Assembly (NCBI GenBank): GCA_003609755.1
Contig: AP017991.1
Coordinates: forward strand, 1,753,501 to 1,817,500
Direction: 5' to 3'
DNA: 64,000 nt
DNA from: Planktothrix agardhii NIES-204
GTDB taxonomy: Bacteria; Cyanobacteriota; Cyanobacteriia; Cyanobacteriales; Microcoleaceae
Position 1 is the first letter of the stretch, and each line of letters starts with the position of its first letter. Below are positions 8,021 to 17,355 of the stretch, one piece after another. The notes under the pieces are model-generated. The model was not told where the DNA came from. It did not search any database and saw only the letters and a program-made list of their open reading frames with translations. The position numbers were made by a program, and so were the translations under genes.

Positions 8021-8603
8021 AAGTCTCAAAATATCCAATCTAATGTCAATCCATTAAATGCTTTGATGATAGATCATGGCATGGATAATTGGTTAACCTG
8101 CGTTTCTAATGTGAGGACAAGCTTTATCGTTGATGGAAGACACTTAAAATCTATTAATCAATGGTATAACAAGCAAGTTGCATTATTGACAAAGGATACG
8201 CCCAACGGTTATTGGACTAAAAGGCTTCAGTCTCTAACAGAGAATCGTAATCGCACAATGCGAGACGCTATAAATAAAGCCGCCAGAAAAGTAATCAATC
8301 ATTGCCTTGACAACCAAATATGGAATTAGATTCGTCGAAACCGAAGAATCTTATACCTCCAAGGCAAGTTTTTTAGACTTGGATCTACTACCTAAATTCG
8401 GCGAAAAACCTGAAGGGTGGCAACCAAGTGGAAAACGAGTCAAGAGAGGCTTATATCGAACTGCTGATAATTGGTTGATCAACGCAGATTGCAATGGTGC
8501 GGCCAATATTGGGCGAAAAGTAGCGACAATACTAGGACTTGATCTTAGTGGAGTCAGTAGAGGGGAATTGACAGCCCCTTTGAGAGTCCCTTTGTGGGCT
8601 TAG
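8021..8603 (+). pseudogene. IS200/IS605-family TnpB remnant
   Basis: Two fragments of one TnpB (RNA-guided DNA endonuclease of IS605-like elements) in different frames. The first (to 8329) has NPLNALMIDHGMDNWLTC, with one RuvC-type Asp, and ends INKAARKVINHCLDNQI. The second (about 8320-8603) resumes with YGIRFVETEESYTSKASFLD and carries NADCNGAANIGRKV near the end. The N-terminus is removed by the neighbouring IS and the middle, including the catalytic Glu region, is deleted. The C-terminal region lacks the usual CxxC zinc pairs. Confidence 0.8.
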
Positions 8604-8611
8604 TCAAGAAT

Positions 8612-8632
8612 CCCCCGCATTTATGCGTGGGG
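8612..8632 (+). mobile_element. Right-end hairpin of the IS605-like element
   Basis: Nine bases after the tnpB stop lies a hairpin with arms CCCCCGCAT (8612-8620) and ATGCGTGGGG (8623-8632), followed by GAGTGTCAA. Such subterminal hairpins are what TnpA recognises at IS200/IS605 right ends, and in intact elements they lie in the region encoding the guide (omega) RNA. Confidence 0.65.
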
Positions 8633-8796
8633 AGTGTCAAGGATCTCGGTTGACCGGGACTGACCCCTTCCTAGAGACAGATAATTAAGGGTTGAAGGGC
8701 CAAAATCGCCAACTTTTGTAATTTTTGATATAAAATCAAATTTATGTGAAGATTTGTTTAGAATAACCGACATCCATTTAGAGAGGAGAAAATACA

Positions 8797-9399
8797 GTGG
8801 CTTTTGAACTTCCCGCCCTACCCTTTGCCGACGATGCTTTAGAATCTAGCAAAATGTCGGCCAAGACCTTTTCCTTCCATCATGGTAAGCACCACGCGGC
8901 TTATGTTACGAACCTGAATAAACTGATTGATGGGACAGGACTAGCGGATAAATCCCTAGAGGAAATTATCAAGGCAACCGCCAATGACCCGAATAAAGCT
9001 GGAATTTTCAACAATGCGGCTCAAGTCTGGAATCATACTTTCTTCTGGAATAGTCTGAAAGCTGGTGGCGGTGGCCAACCCACAGGCGCTTTAGCCGACA
9101 AAATTAATGCTGACTTTGGTAGCTTTGACAAATTTATTGAAGAATTCAAAGCCGCCGCGACTACTCAATTTGGTAGTGGTTGGGCTTGGTTAGTATTAAA
9201 TAATGGCACTCTGAAAGTTACCAAAACCGCTAATGCAGGAACTCCTATTGTGGATGGATTAACTCCTTTATTAACTTTAGATGTTTGGGAACACGCCTAT
9301 TATTTAGACTTCCAAAATGCCAGACCTGCTTACATTGAAAACTTCCTAAATCAATTAGTGAACTGGGATTTTGTGGCTGAAAACTTCGCTGCTGCATAA
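8797..9399 (+). CDS. sodB: Iron superoxide dismutase
   Basis: 200 residues, the full length of cytoplasmic FeSOD, which converts superoxide to oxygen and hydrogen peroxide. Metal ligands are His28 (in FHHGKHH), His80 (AQVWNHTFFW), Asp162 and His166 (DVWEHAYY). The pattern AGGGGQPTGALAD and the Gln in the active site (FGSGWAW region) fit iron rather than manganese. The start is GTG at 8797, supported by GAGAGGAG at 8781-8788. The gene is monocistronic with its own terminator. The upstream 156 bases contain an AT-rich inverted repeat (TTTGAT/ATCAAA, about 8726-8742). Confidence 0.97.
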   Translation: MAFELPALPFADDALESSKMSAKTFSFHHGKHHAAYVTNLNKLIDGTGLADKSLEEIIKATANDPNKAGIFNNAAQVWNHTFFWNSLKAGGGGQPTGALADKINADFGSFDKFIEEFKAAATTQFGSGWAWLVLNNGTLKVTKTANAGTPIVDGLTPLLTLDVWEHAYYLDFQNARPAYIENFLNQLVNWDFVAENFAAA

Positions 9400-9431
9400 T
9401 TGAGCATTCTTTCTGAAATAGATTGAACCAC

Positions 9432-9476
9432 AAGCAAGACAGTCATTCTATTTTTAGAACTGTCTTGCTTTTTTTA
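9432..9476 (+). terminator. Rho-independent terminator of sodB
   Basis: A perfect 12-bp stem AAGCAAGACAGT/ACTGTCTTGCTT (9432-9443 and 9459-9470) followed by seven T, 33 bases after the sodB stop. Confidence 0.92.
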
Positions 9477-9608
9477 TCATCCCAATTAATTCAATATATT
9501 CAAGAGTTAGCCCAACTGCATCAAGAATTAATGAATTTGGGGGAGTGGTGGTTGGGAATAGAAAATGAGGTTTTTGGTTAAAATTGATTCCTCATCATTT
9601 TTTAGGGT

Positions 9609-10052
9609 CTAATGCTTCCAGTTCACCCCCAAACGTTTGAGATAATCCCAACCCCTTTGGGGCCAAACATGAGGACGTCCCGTTTTTTCAGCAATCCATT
9701 CCGCCACCTTCGGGCCAGACCAAGATCCACCATCCGGTGCTGGCCCCTTTAACGCCTGCATCAGTTCATGTTGTTGACCTAAAGTGAGTAAAGATTTCGC
9801 TATCGGGGGTTGGCGCTCCCGGCTACGATTCTTAATAGAACTAGGCCCCTCGCGGTTATAGCGCCGGATAATTTCCTTGGCATAGTCGTAATTTAACCCC
9901 ACCACTTCAGCCGATTGTTTAATTGTCCAATCCCCTGCCACAAGGCAAAGCAAATGCCATCGACGAGCCTCTGTCGTGTCTCGTGCTTGACGATAGCGAG
10001 CTTTCAGGTCATCGGGCGTTAGATACGGTTCAATGTGTGCTTTAGGTGGCAT
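9609..10052 (-). CDS. Winged helix-turn-helix protein, IS630-transposase N-terminal type
   Basis: 147 residues matching the DNA-binding half of IS630/Tc1-like transposases. A first HTH (KQSAEVVGLNYDYAKEIIRR) is followed by a basic linker (KNRSRERQPP) and a second winged HTH region (WSGPKVAEWIAEKTGRPHVW). The DDE catalytic half is absent, and the ORF ends cleanly. Stand-alone proteins of this kind are widespread in cyanobacteria. They may be domesticated regulators or halves of frameshift-expressed transposases. No terminal inverted repeats were seen around it. Confidence 0.75.
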   Translation of the reverse strand: MPPKAHIEPYLTPDDLKARYRQARDTTEARRWHLLCLVAGDWTIKQSAEVVGLNYDYAKEIIRRYNREGPSSIKNRSRERQPPIAKSLLTLGQQHELMQALKGPAPDGGSWSGPKVAEWIAEKTGRPHVWPQRGWDYLKRLGVNWKH

Positions 10053-10453
10053 TCCTCCGATTCAGCATCAGGAAATTTGGTTAGTCTATCTGATCGTTTT
10101 AAGGGTTTTCCGGATCAATGCCAGAATTTCTAAGAATTACGAATTACGAATTACGAATAGGTAATAGGTAATGGGTAATGGGTAATGGGTAATGGGTGAT
10201 ACTCAACGAGCGAGGACGCTCCCCCTACCTCCCCTGCCTCCCCTGCCCCCCTGCTCCCCCTGCTCCCTCCCCTACCTCCCCTGCCTCCCCCTACCTCCCC
10301 TGCCTCCCCCTACCTCCCCTACCTCCCCTGCCTCCCCTGCCTCCCCTGCTCCCCCTGCTCCCCCCGCTCCCCCTGCTCCCCTACTCCCCCTACTCCCCCT
10401 CCTGGTGTTAAACTCTGATATGGGTATTTTAAGAATATGAGGAATAACAGAGT
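10053..10453. repeat. Gene-free repeat region upstream of gatA (STRR heptamers and C-rich tract)
   Basis: From 10131 to about 10155 GAATTAC is repeated three times. It then grades through TAATAGG into four copies of TAATGGG up to 10197. From 10208 to about 10405 follows a nearly pure pyrimidine tract on the + strand built from a 9-base unit (CTCCCCTGC and variants CTCCCCTAC, TCCCCCTGC). It could encode low-complexity proline- or glycine-rich peptides on either strand, but these are repeat artefacts. The gatA promoter must lie within or just after the tract (10406-10453). Confidence 0.85.
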
Positions 10454-11914
10454 ATGGCATCCATCCGTAAGTTGCACCGACAACTGATCAAAAAAGAACG
10501 CTCCGCCGTTGAGATCACCCAGGAAGCGCTGGATCGGATTGCACAACTTGAACCCCAACTAAAGAGTTTCCTCTATGTGACGGCGGATAGAGCCTTAGAA
10601 CAGGCCCGTCAAGTAGATGCCAAAATTTCCAGAGGAGAAGAAATAGGTCTGTTAGCAGGAATTCCCATCGCCATTAAGGACAATATGTGTACCGAGGGAA
10701 TTCGGACTACCTGCGGTTCCAAAATTTTAGAGAATTTTATCCCGCCCTACGAATCTACCGTCACCCAGAAACTCGCTGCGGCTGGGGCGGTGATGGTCGG
10801 AAAAACCAACATGGATGAATTTGCCATGGGGAGTTCCACGGAAAACTCTGCCTATCAGGTGACAGCCAATCCCTGGGATTTACAACGGGTTCCGGGGGGT
10901 TCATCGGGGGGGTCTGCTGCGGCCGTAGCAGCCGGAGAAGCGGTGGTTTCCCTGGGTTCAGATACGGGGGGTTCGATTCGTCAGCCCGCGTCATTCTGTG
11001 GGGTGGTGGGATTTAAACCCACCTATGGTTTAGTTTCTCGTTACGGCTTAGTCGCCTATGCCTCTTCTTTAGATCAAATTGGGCCCTTTGGACGCTCTGT
11101 AGAAGATGTCGCTATTTTATTACAAGCGATCGCCGGACACGACCCTAAAGATGCCACCAGTTTAAACCTACCTATTCCCGATTATGTTTCCGGGCTATTA
11201 CCTTCATTGAGAGCCAGAAGTGGGATTAAAATTGGAGTAATTAAAGAAACCTTTGGGGAAGGATTAGATCCCATTGTAGAAAAAACTGTCACCAAAGCTA
11301 TTAGTGTTTTACAGGAATCCGGTGCAGAAATTCAAGTGGTTTCTTGTCCTCGATTTCGCTATGGTTTACCGACTTATTATGTAATTGCCCCTTCGGAGGC
11401 TTCGGCTAATTTAGCCCGTTATGATGGGGTGAAATATGGTTTCCGTTATCCCGATGCCGATAATTTAATTGAAATGTATCAGAAAACCCGGGCGCAAGGG
11501 TTTGGGGCGGAAGTCAAACGCCGGATTATGATGGGAACCTATGTATTATCGGCGGGATATTATGACGCCTATTATTTGAAAGCCCAAAAGGTGAGAACTT
11601 TAATTAAGGAAGATTTTGATCGGGCGTTTAGTCAAGTGGAAATTTTAGTTTGTCCGACCGCACCTTCAACGGCTTTTAAAGCGGGTGAAAAAACGGCTGA
11701 CCCATTAAGTATGTATTTATCGGATTTAATGACAATTCCTGTGAATTTAGCGGGTTTACCAGGTATTAGTGTTCCCTGTGGTTTTGATGATCAAGGCTTA
11801 CCCATTGGGATGCAATTAATTGGGAAACCGTTAGGGGAATCTCGGTTATTAGAAGTTGCTAATACCTATGAAAAAGCGACGGATTGGCATAATTATAAAC
11901 CTCAAGGAATCTAA
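10454..11914 (+). CDS. gatA: Asp-tRNA(Asn)/Glu-tRNA(Gln) amidotransferase subunit A
   Basis: 486 residues, full length. GatA liberates ammonia from glutamine for the GatCAB complex, which converts Glu-tRNA(Gln), and in many bacteria Asp-tRNA(Asn), to the correct amide. The amidase-signature catalytic triad is present: Lys75 in PIAIKDN, Ser150 in PGGSSGGS and Ser174 in [11 protein letters not shown]. The start [11 protein letters not shown] is standard for cyanobacteria. gatB and gatC are not adjacent, as is usual in this phylum. The leader contains the long pyrimidine tract described separately. Confidence 0.97.
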   Translation: MASIRKLHRQLIKKERSAVEITQEALDRIAQLEPQLKSFLYVTADRALEQARQVDAKISRGEEIGLLAGIPIAIKDNMCTEGIRTTCGSKILENFIPPYESTVTQKLAAAGAVMVGKTNMDEFAMGSSTENSAYQVTANPWDLQRVPGGSSGGSAAAVAAGEAVVSLGSDTGGSIRQPASFCGVVGFKPTYGLVSRYGLVAYASSLDQIGPFGRSVEDVAILLQAIAGHDPKDATSLNLPIPDYVSGLLPSLRARSGIKIGVIKETFGEGLDPIVEKTVTKAISVLQESGAEIQVVSCPRFRYGLPTYYVIAPSEASANLARYDGVKYGFRYPDADNLIEMYQKTRAQGFGAEVKRRIMMGTYVLSAGYYDAYYLKAQKVRTLIKEDFDRAFSQVEILVCPTAPSTAFKAGEKTADPLSMYLSDLMTIPVNLAGLPGISVPCGFDDQGLPIGMQLIGKPLGESRLLEVANTYEKATDWHNYKPQGI

Positions 11915-11977
11915 TCTGTAAATATTAGGGTGGGCTTTGCTCACCTCTTTAATCCTTCTGTAATTTTTCTAACCATT

Positions 11978-12280
11978 ATGTCCTATAAAGTTAATGTTTC
12001 CATAGAAAAAACGGATTCAGGATATTTAGCCTATTGTCCAGAACTCTCTGAACAAACCTTTCAAGGAGATTCACTGGATTTAATTTTTTCTGAATTAAAA
12101 ACTGTTATTCAAGCCGATTATCAACATCTAGTTGCTTCTGAAACTAAAAGAAAACCGATTTGGGAAATTGCTCAGGATTTAACTCAAGATATAACTGAGG
12201 ATGAACTTAAACTTTTTCCTGTTGATGGTGCAGAACAGCATAATCATTATATTTATGGAACTCCCAAAGAAAATCTATGA
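11978..12280 (+). CDS. HicB-like antitoxin
   Basis: 100 residues from ATG at 11978 (upstream in-frame codons have no conserved sequence). The N-terminus resembles the HicB partial RNase-H fold: VNVSIEKTDSGYLAYCPELS followed by QGDSL and an amphipathic helix. The C-terminal half is acidic and is probably the part that wraps the toxin. It overlaps the downstream PIN-domain gene by 4 bases (ATGA), so the two are translationally coupled. HicB normally pairs with HicA rather than with a PIN protein. Confidence 0.7.
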   Translation: MSYKVNVSIEKTDSGYLAYCPELSEQTFQGDSLDLIFSELKTVIQADYQHLVASETKRKPIWEIAQDLTQDITEDELKLFPVDGAEQHNHYIYGTPKENL

Positions 12281-12687
12281 GGGTAATATTTGCAGATACC
12301 TTTTACTGGATTGCTTTAATTAATCCTCAAGATCAGTGGTATCCCAAAGTGATAAAAGTTAGTCAGTTTCTGGGAACGATGAAACTGGTAACAACGGATG
12401 AAGTTTTAACTGAACTCCTAACTTTTTATGCTAACTCAGGAATTCAGCAACGACAACGAACAGTTAATTTTGTCAAAAATATTATAAACGATCCAGATAT
12501 TCAAGTGATAGAGCAAACCCATCAATTTTTTTTATCAGGTTTTTCTTTGTATGAACAACGTATGGATAAAGGCTATAGTTTAACGGACTGTATTTCAATG
12601 CAAACGATGTGTAACTTAGAAATTCAGGAAGTATTAACCCATGACAAACATTTTACTCAAGAAGGTTTTACAATCTTATTACAATAA
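12277..12687 (+). CDS. PIN-domain ribonuclease toxin (VapC-like)
   Basis: 136 residues. The four acidic residues of the PIN active site are in place: Asp7 (FADTFYWIAL), Glu46 (EVLTELL), Asp104 (SLTDCISM) and Asp123 (LTHDKHF). PIN toxins bind Mg2+ and cleave specific RNAs, often tRNA or the 23S sarcin-ricin loop. The upstream HicB-like gene overlaps its start and should be the cognate antitoxin. The pair lies between gatA and the NACHT gene. Confidence 0.85.
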   Translation: MRVIFADTFYWIALINPQDQWYPKVIKVSQFLGTMKLVTTDEVLTELLTFYANSGIQQRQRTVNFVKNIINDPDIQVIEQTHQFFLSGFSLYEQRMDKGYSLTDCISMQTMCNLEIQEVLTHDKHFTQEGFTILLQ

Positions 12688-12819
12688 TTCTTAATTATTA
12701 ATTTCCAAACTGTAGGGTTGGCTTTGCTCACCTTATTTTTAATCCCATTTAGAATGGTATTGCGGTTATTGCGATCGCTTAGAAAAAGAACAGAACGCGA
12801 GGACGGTTTCTTGAGTTAT

Positions 12820-15800
12820 CTACAATGTTTCCTTATAACTAATTTCAGTTAACCAATTTTGCAGAATATTAACTAAATTATTTTGCATCGGAAACCCTCT
12901 TAAATCAGGTTCAATCTGCTGATCGGTAATAAAAGCAATATGAAACTTACCCAACAGTTGACGGCAAACATTAATTAATTCTGGATAGGGTTCGATATTA
13001 TAGATAATAAAGACTAAAGTTAATATGTTGAGTTGTCTTTTAAACTTGGGGAATAAGCGTTTTAATTCCGGTGCATTTTTAACAGGTGGAATATCATCAT
13101 CGGGAAAAATAGCTTCATAAATTTTGTTACAGAGTTCCTGCGCGATCGCACTTTCATCGGTTAAATTTTCTAAACTATATTTACCATCAATTAGAATCGG
13201 ATAAACTTGATCAGTTGGTTGCAGTTGTTTGAGGATTTCAGTTAGATCATTATAGGAGGTTTCTAGTTGTTCTTTTGTTGTATCTGATTCATGCCATGCT
13301 TGATAAAATTCGGGGTAACTCATGTGTTGAGCGCAATGCCATAAGAGGTTATCAATTTCATGAGAGTTCTTATAATCCTTGATCATGACTTGATTTGAAA
13401 GGTAGTTTCTATAACTATGAATAATTTTTTTTGCATTCTCACGGGTTATCATTCTCTGCAAATACAAACAAATAATTGTTAATTTTTTTGAACTGTCTTT
13501 TGCAAAAGTCAATTCTAATAATTTATTAAACAGTATGTTTTTCGCTTCTTTTATTTTAGATAAGTGATAAGCCAAGGTTAATATTTCTTCTTCAGTTAAA
13601 TCATTAAAATGTATATTTCCAATTGTTGAATTTACTAAATCATGATTAGGAATAAGAAGCGATAAATTATAAATTAATTTAACTTTAACTTGAATATTAG
13701 AATTATCGGTTGATTCTATCTTATTTTCCAACGCTCTAATTGCATCATCTTCTTTTATTTCTAATTTACCTAAAATGTTACTAGCTAAAATACACAGGGT
13801 CTTATCTTTACTATCTAACATTTCTACTAATGTCTGAGAATCTTTCTGATTCTCTCGATCAATCTGTTTTAATCCCTCGGCTACTGTAAGAAGAGTATAA
13901 TCATTAAATTTAGATTTACTCTCCAGCATTTTCTCAAAACGAGCTATAATGATAGGATGATTACCCATTCTCGCTAAACTTTTAATAATTTCTTGAATAA
14001 CTGTTCGATCAGAACATTGATAAATTAATTCAAACAATTCATAAATAATATTTGTTTGCTGATGAGGATTGTTTTTACAAATTTCTTCTAAAGCATCTAA
14101 TGCTATTTTCCTGTTTTTTTCAAAGCCTTGCATTATAGGTAATTCTAAATACACAAATTCTAATTCTAAATACTCGTTCTCTTCAAAATTATATTCTGAT
14201 TGTTGTAGAATTTTTGCTGACCTATCCCTTAAAGCAATTTCCTCTAAAGTTGGTGTAATGATATTAAGAAGCTCAGGAACTAAAATAGAATGATTAGGCT
14301 GAAGCTTTGCTAAAGCCTGAAGAGAATTAATTTTAGAATTACAATCATCATTTTGATTAATAATATCAATTAATACATTTACAATATTATCGTCCGATTC
14401 ACAATGGATCTCACTGATAGCTTTTAAGGCTTCATTGTTGCAACGTTTGGATAATTCTATTAAAATTCTAATTGCCTTGAAATTATTGAAATCAATTATC
14501 CCTAAAGTTCTTGCCGCTTCAATTAGAGTATTTTGGTACTTACAATATTGAACTCCATCTTCTTCTATTAGATGATTTTTTTCATCCTCAATTAATTTTT
14601 TTAACTCATCTATAAAGTTCCTAATTTCTTTAATAGCTGCATTATTACCATTTCCAATTAAAGCAATTAGTTTTAATAATTCACAACATTTATCTTGATT
14701 ATTATATTGTTTATTTTTTCTAAGCAACTTAATTAATTCATCAATGATATAAGGTTGATTACCAAGGCAGATTTTTTGTAGCGTGGAAAAAATTTTTCTA
14801 ATTAAGAGATAGGATGAAGTCTGTTCGCTAATCTCCAATAGCTTTAAAATAGCCAGGTTACTGTTTGTTTCTAATAAAATATTTCTGGATTCTTCTTTGA
14901 TAGGCTCTAGTATCTTTGTGTTATTATTGATAAATGCCCAGTTTACAACTTGAGTAACAATTTCCTTTCCTTTAGAAAAGTTATGAAATTCAGCCATCCC
15001 ATTAGCAGCTAAAAAATATGCTTTATACCAATAAAATCCATTACACCGATCATCAAAAAAAACTAACGATTCAATAAACTTTTCTTTTTCATTATCATCA
15101 ACATTCTTACGTCCTAACCAAAATAATATAACTTGTTTCCATTGAGGTTTAAAAATACGGTATATTCCCAATTTAGGATTATGAGGAACATGATTCAAAA
15201 ACTCTTTACGCCAATCATCAATAACTAACGCTGCAAAATATTCTTGAAAAGTTGAATGCAGAAACGCATAAGCATCTTCAAACGGATTTTCTGCACCTTT
15301 GCCAACACAATTGAGTAAATTTAACTTCTTACCTAAGTAAAATAAGGAGTCTTTATCATCGGGATGACCTAGATACTGTTCTATATCACTTTCAGGTAAT
15401 AAAAACTTTTTGTCATCTAGTGCTTTTTTGGATAATTTACCTAAACCTTTCTCTAGTTCTTTTCGCTTCGGAACTGGGATTGTAAAATTAGAGCCTTTTA
15501 ATTGGTATACTTTATAAAAATTTTCCACGAAAAGTTTATAGAGTTCTGCTTGGGTATCCGGTAATTGTCCTTCGCCTAAAATCCAAGCATAACATAACAA
15601 AAATAAACGTAATGGATTTTTAACTAAATCTCGAATCCTAGATTTATTTTCTAACCGGAGTTCTGTTTTTAACGTTTCTCCTAAATCTTTATTCTCTGTG
15701 GAGTTTTGAAAGAATTGATCAATAAACTGTTCAACTTGATTCGGATAATCAAAATCTAAATTCCGGTAAGCATCAAAACCAGGTAAAGCATAGTCTTCCC

Positions 15801-16773
15801 AAAGATTAAACCGACAGGTAAGAATCACTTGAACAAAATCAAAAATGTTAAATTGATTAATCTGTTCTCCTATCTTTTGTAAGGGCGATGTAGCAGTCAT
15901 TTCGTCTACACCATCTAACAATAGGAAAACCTGTTGTGTTTTTAATAGTTCTTCTAAGGCTGTTTTCCATTCTTCTGATACAGTATCAAGCACTTGTGCT
16001 GCATTCCTTAACCAATCTTCGATGAGATATTGATCTAAAGTTTGATTTCCTAAACGTTTTAAAGAAATCCAGATGGGAATATAGTTATTGTGAATTAACT
16101 GATCACCGATTTTCTGTAATAAGGTTGTTTTTCCTGCGCCAGCTTCTCCAATAATCGCTATTCTTCTTCCTTTACTGTTAGGAGTATTACAATCACGAAT
16201 AACTTGATCAAAGAATTGTTGTTGATCGTCAAATGTATTTTTTCCGTTTTCAGTCGGCTGATACAATCTTGATCCTAATTCTGCTGAGTCAATATCTTGA
16301 CGTTTAGAAGGTCGCTGACGTTCTACTAAACCCAATGGTACAAACAAATCATCAATCTTAAAGGTCATCCCCTGTTTAGCTATTAGGGAATTCGTAGTTA
16401 AAAGTTTTTCTTTGTTAAAGAGTTCAATACATCGATCACGAAGTTTATCAATAACATGGGTGATTTCAACATCTTGATCATTAAATGATTCAGAAGGAAA
16501 CTTAGATTGAAAGTATTCATTCTCTAACTGTTTTAGAAAGCGTTCACGCTTACCTCTTCCACCTTCAATTTTAAATTTGTCGTAAACCCTTTGCATTGCC
16601 TTTATATAAGCCGCATCATTGCTATCATTTGTCATTTGCCTAACTGTCTTGTTGAGATTCTCTCTTATAAAGCTTTTAACGAATGCTTCTGTTTCAGTAG
16701 GTGCTAATCCAAAATTATCAGCCTTATATCTCAAAAAATCGTTCCAACCTTGCCACTGGCTTTCCGCTTCCAT
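12820..16773 (-). CDS. NACHT NTPase with helical (HEAT-like) repeats, NLR-like
   Basis: 1317 residues. The N-terminal helical region (1-160) is of unknown type and has no nuclease or protease motif that I can see. The NACHT ATPase follows: Walker A GEAGAGKTT at 209-217, Walker B LLLDGVDE with Asp287 and the second acidic pair Asp290/Glu291, and a sensor-like CRF at 320-322. Residues about 330-640 include the winged-helix/helical part with LHSTFQEYFAALVI. From about 640 to 1180 are degenerate HEAT-like helix pairs that could sense a ligand. The last about 110 residues are a separate compact domain ending in FPMQNNLVNILQNWLTEIS. Bacterial NACHT proteins of this architecture include anti-phage NLR-like sensors. 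Anti-phage activity here is inference. It is transcribed divergently from the HTH/DUF2726 pair. Confidence 0.88.
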   Translation of the reverse strand: MEAESQWQGWNDFLRYKADNFGLAPTETEAFVKSFIRENLNKTVRQMTNDSNDAAYIKAMQRVYDKFKIEGGRGKRERFLKQLENEYFQSKFPSESFNDQDVEITHVIDKLRDRCIELFNKEKLLTTNSLIAKQGMTFKIDDLFVPLGLVERQRPSKRQDIDSAELGSRLYQPTENGKNTFDDQQQFFDQVIRDCNTPNSKGRRIAIIGEAGAGKTTLLQKIGDQLIHNNYIPIWISLKRLGNQTLDQYLIEDWLRNAAQVLDTVSEEWKTALEELLKTQQVFLLLDGVDEMTATSPLQKIGEQINQFNIFDFVQVILTCRFNLWEDYALPGFDAYRNLDFDYPNQVEQFIDQFFQNSTENKDLGETLKTELRLENKSRIRDLVKNPLRLFLLCYAWILGEGQLPDTQAELYKLFVENFYKVYQLKGSNFTIPVPKRKELEKGLGKLSKKALDDKKFLLPESDIEQYLGHPDDKDSLFYLGKKLNLLNCVGKGAENPFEDAYAFLHSTFQEYFAALVIDDWRKEFLNHVPHNPKLGIYRIFKPQWKQVILFWLGRKNVDDNEKEKFIESLVFFDDRCNGFYWYKAYFLAANGMAEFHNFSKGKEIVTQVVNWAFINNNTKILEPIKEESRNILLETNSNLAILKLLEISEQTSSYLLIRKIFSTLQKICLGNQPYIIDELIKLLRKNKQYNNQDKCCELLKLIALIGNGNNAAIKEIRNFIDELKKLIEDEKNHLIEEDGVQYCKYQNTLIEAARTLGIIDFNNFKAIRILIELSKRCNNEALKAISEIHCESDDNIVNVLIDIINQNDDCNSKINSLQALAKLQPNHSILVPELLNIITPTLEEIALRDRSAKILQQSEYNFEENEYLELEFVYLELPIMQGFEKNRKIALDALEEICKNNPHQQTNIIYELFELIYQCSDRTVIQEIIKSLARMGNHPIIIARFEKMLESKSKFNDYTLLTVAEGLKQIDRENQKDSQTLVEMLDSKDKTLCILASNILGKLEIKEDDAIRALENKIESTDNSNIQVKVKLIYNLSLLIPNHDLVNSTIGNIHFNDLTEEEILTLAYHLSKIKEAKNILFNKLLELTFAKDSSKKLTIICLYLQRMITRENAKKIIHSYRNYLSNQVMIKDYKNSHEIDNLLWHCAQHMSYPEFYQAWHESDTTKEQLETSYNDLTEILKQLQPTDQVYPILIDGKYSLENLTDESAIAQELCNKIYEAIFPDDDIPPVKNAPELKRLFPKFKRQLNILTLVFIIYNIEPYPELINVCRQLLGKFHIAFITDQQIEPDLRGFPMQNNLVNILQNWLTEISYKETL

Positions 16774-17018
16774 AGTTATTACAACGATTCCTAGTCTGTT
16801 CTAAATATGAGTCTAGCGTACATTTAAAAAAATTTATAGCATTTTACTCAATTTCTAAAAACCTTATGGTTAGACCGTTTCAGGAACTTAGTGGAAATAA
16901 ACTTCCACTATTTTTAGTCGATAGTGGAAATAAATTGGAATTTCCCTTTTGGAGATATCGAGATAATCTCAAATTAGTAGCCAGAAAGTTACTTACTAAT
17001 CTATAGGAGAAGAAAGCT
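16774..17018. promoter_or_regulatory. Divergent intergenic region with palindromic operator-like sites
   Basis: The only spacer between the NACHT gene and the oppositely oriented HTH/DUF2726 genes. It contains TAGTGGAA (16889-16896), a 6-nt spacer and TTCCACTA (16903-16910), which is a perfect inverted repeat. A third TAGTGGAA follows at 16922-16929, and a GGAAAT/ATTTCC inverted pair overlaps it. A strong ribosome site TAGGAGAAG lies at about 17004-17012. The sites could bind a dimeric regulator controlling both directions; this is inferred. Confidence 0.5.
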
Positions 17019-17279
17019 ATGACCGCTTATTACCAACTCAGTCTTTTCCCCAACGAACCCCCAACCCCTGTTGAACTTCTCAATAAAAAACGACAACCCA
17101 AACCCCAAATAATGATTATCGAAAATTGCTGTACGACTCAACGCGCAACAGAACTTTTAGACGTTTCCCCAACAACGCTTTATCGAGCGAGAAAAGCAGG
17201 TCAACCTTATCAAAAAGGGGGTTGGGTTGCTGAATCTATTGGTGATAATGCTTGGAAAGTTACATTTAACGCGGGTTAA
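17019..17279 (+). CDS. Small HTH-like protein of unknown function
   Basis: 86 residues. The central part TTQRATELLDVSPTTLYRAR reads as a helix-turn-helix of the excisionase/MerR kind, followed by a GGWVAESIGDNAWKV wing-like stretch. It is basic around the turn. It is the first gene to the right of the operator-like repeats and precedes the DUF2726 protein by 76 bases, so it could regulate this divergent locus. I do not recognise a named family. Confidence 0.55.
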   Translation: MTAYYQLSLFPNEPPTPVELLNKKRQPKPQIMIIENCCTTQRATELLDVSPTTLYRARKAGQPYQKGGWVAESIGDNAWKVTFNAG

Positions 17280-17355
17280 GTTTCATCGGTTTATTGATGG
17301 TGGGTGCGCTGCGCTTACCCACCCTACAAATAGAAATTTTTGGAGAAAATTACAA

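Noticed and set aside
7946-8329. 127-codon open frame taken as one gene
   Set aside because: It is a chimera: its first about 25 codons are the IS right end and the rest is the TnpB remnant.
9477-9608. Possible coding fragment after the sodB terminator
   Set aside because: One frame reads YIQELAQLHQELMNLGEWW before a stop, but there is no start, it is under 40 codons, and no family is recognised; at most it is a remnant.
10192-10558. Overlapping Pro-rich and Gly-rich open frames on both strands before gatA
   Set aside because: They are translations of the C-rich tandem tract, differ completely between frames, and lack ribosome sites.
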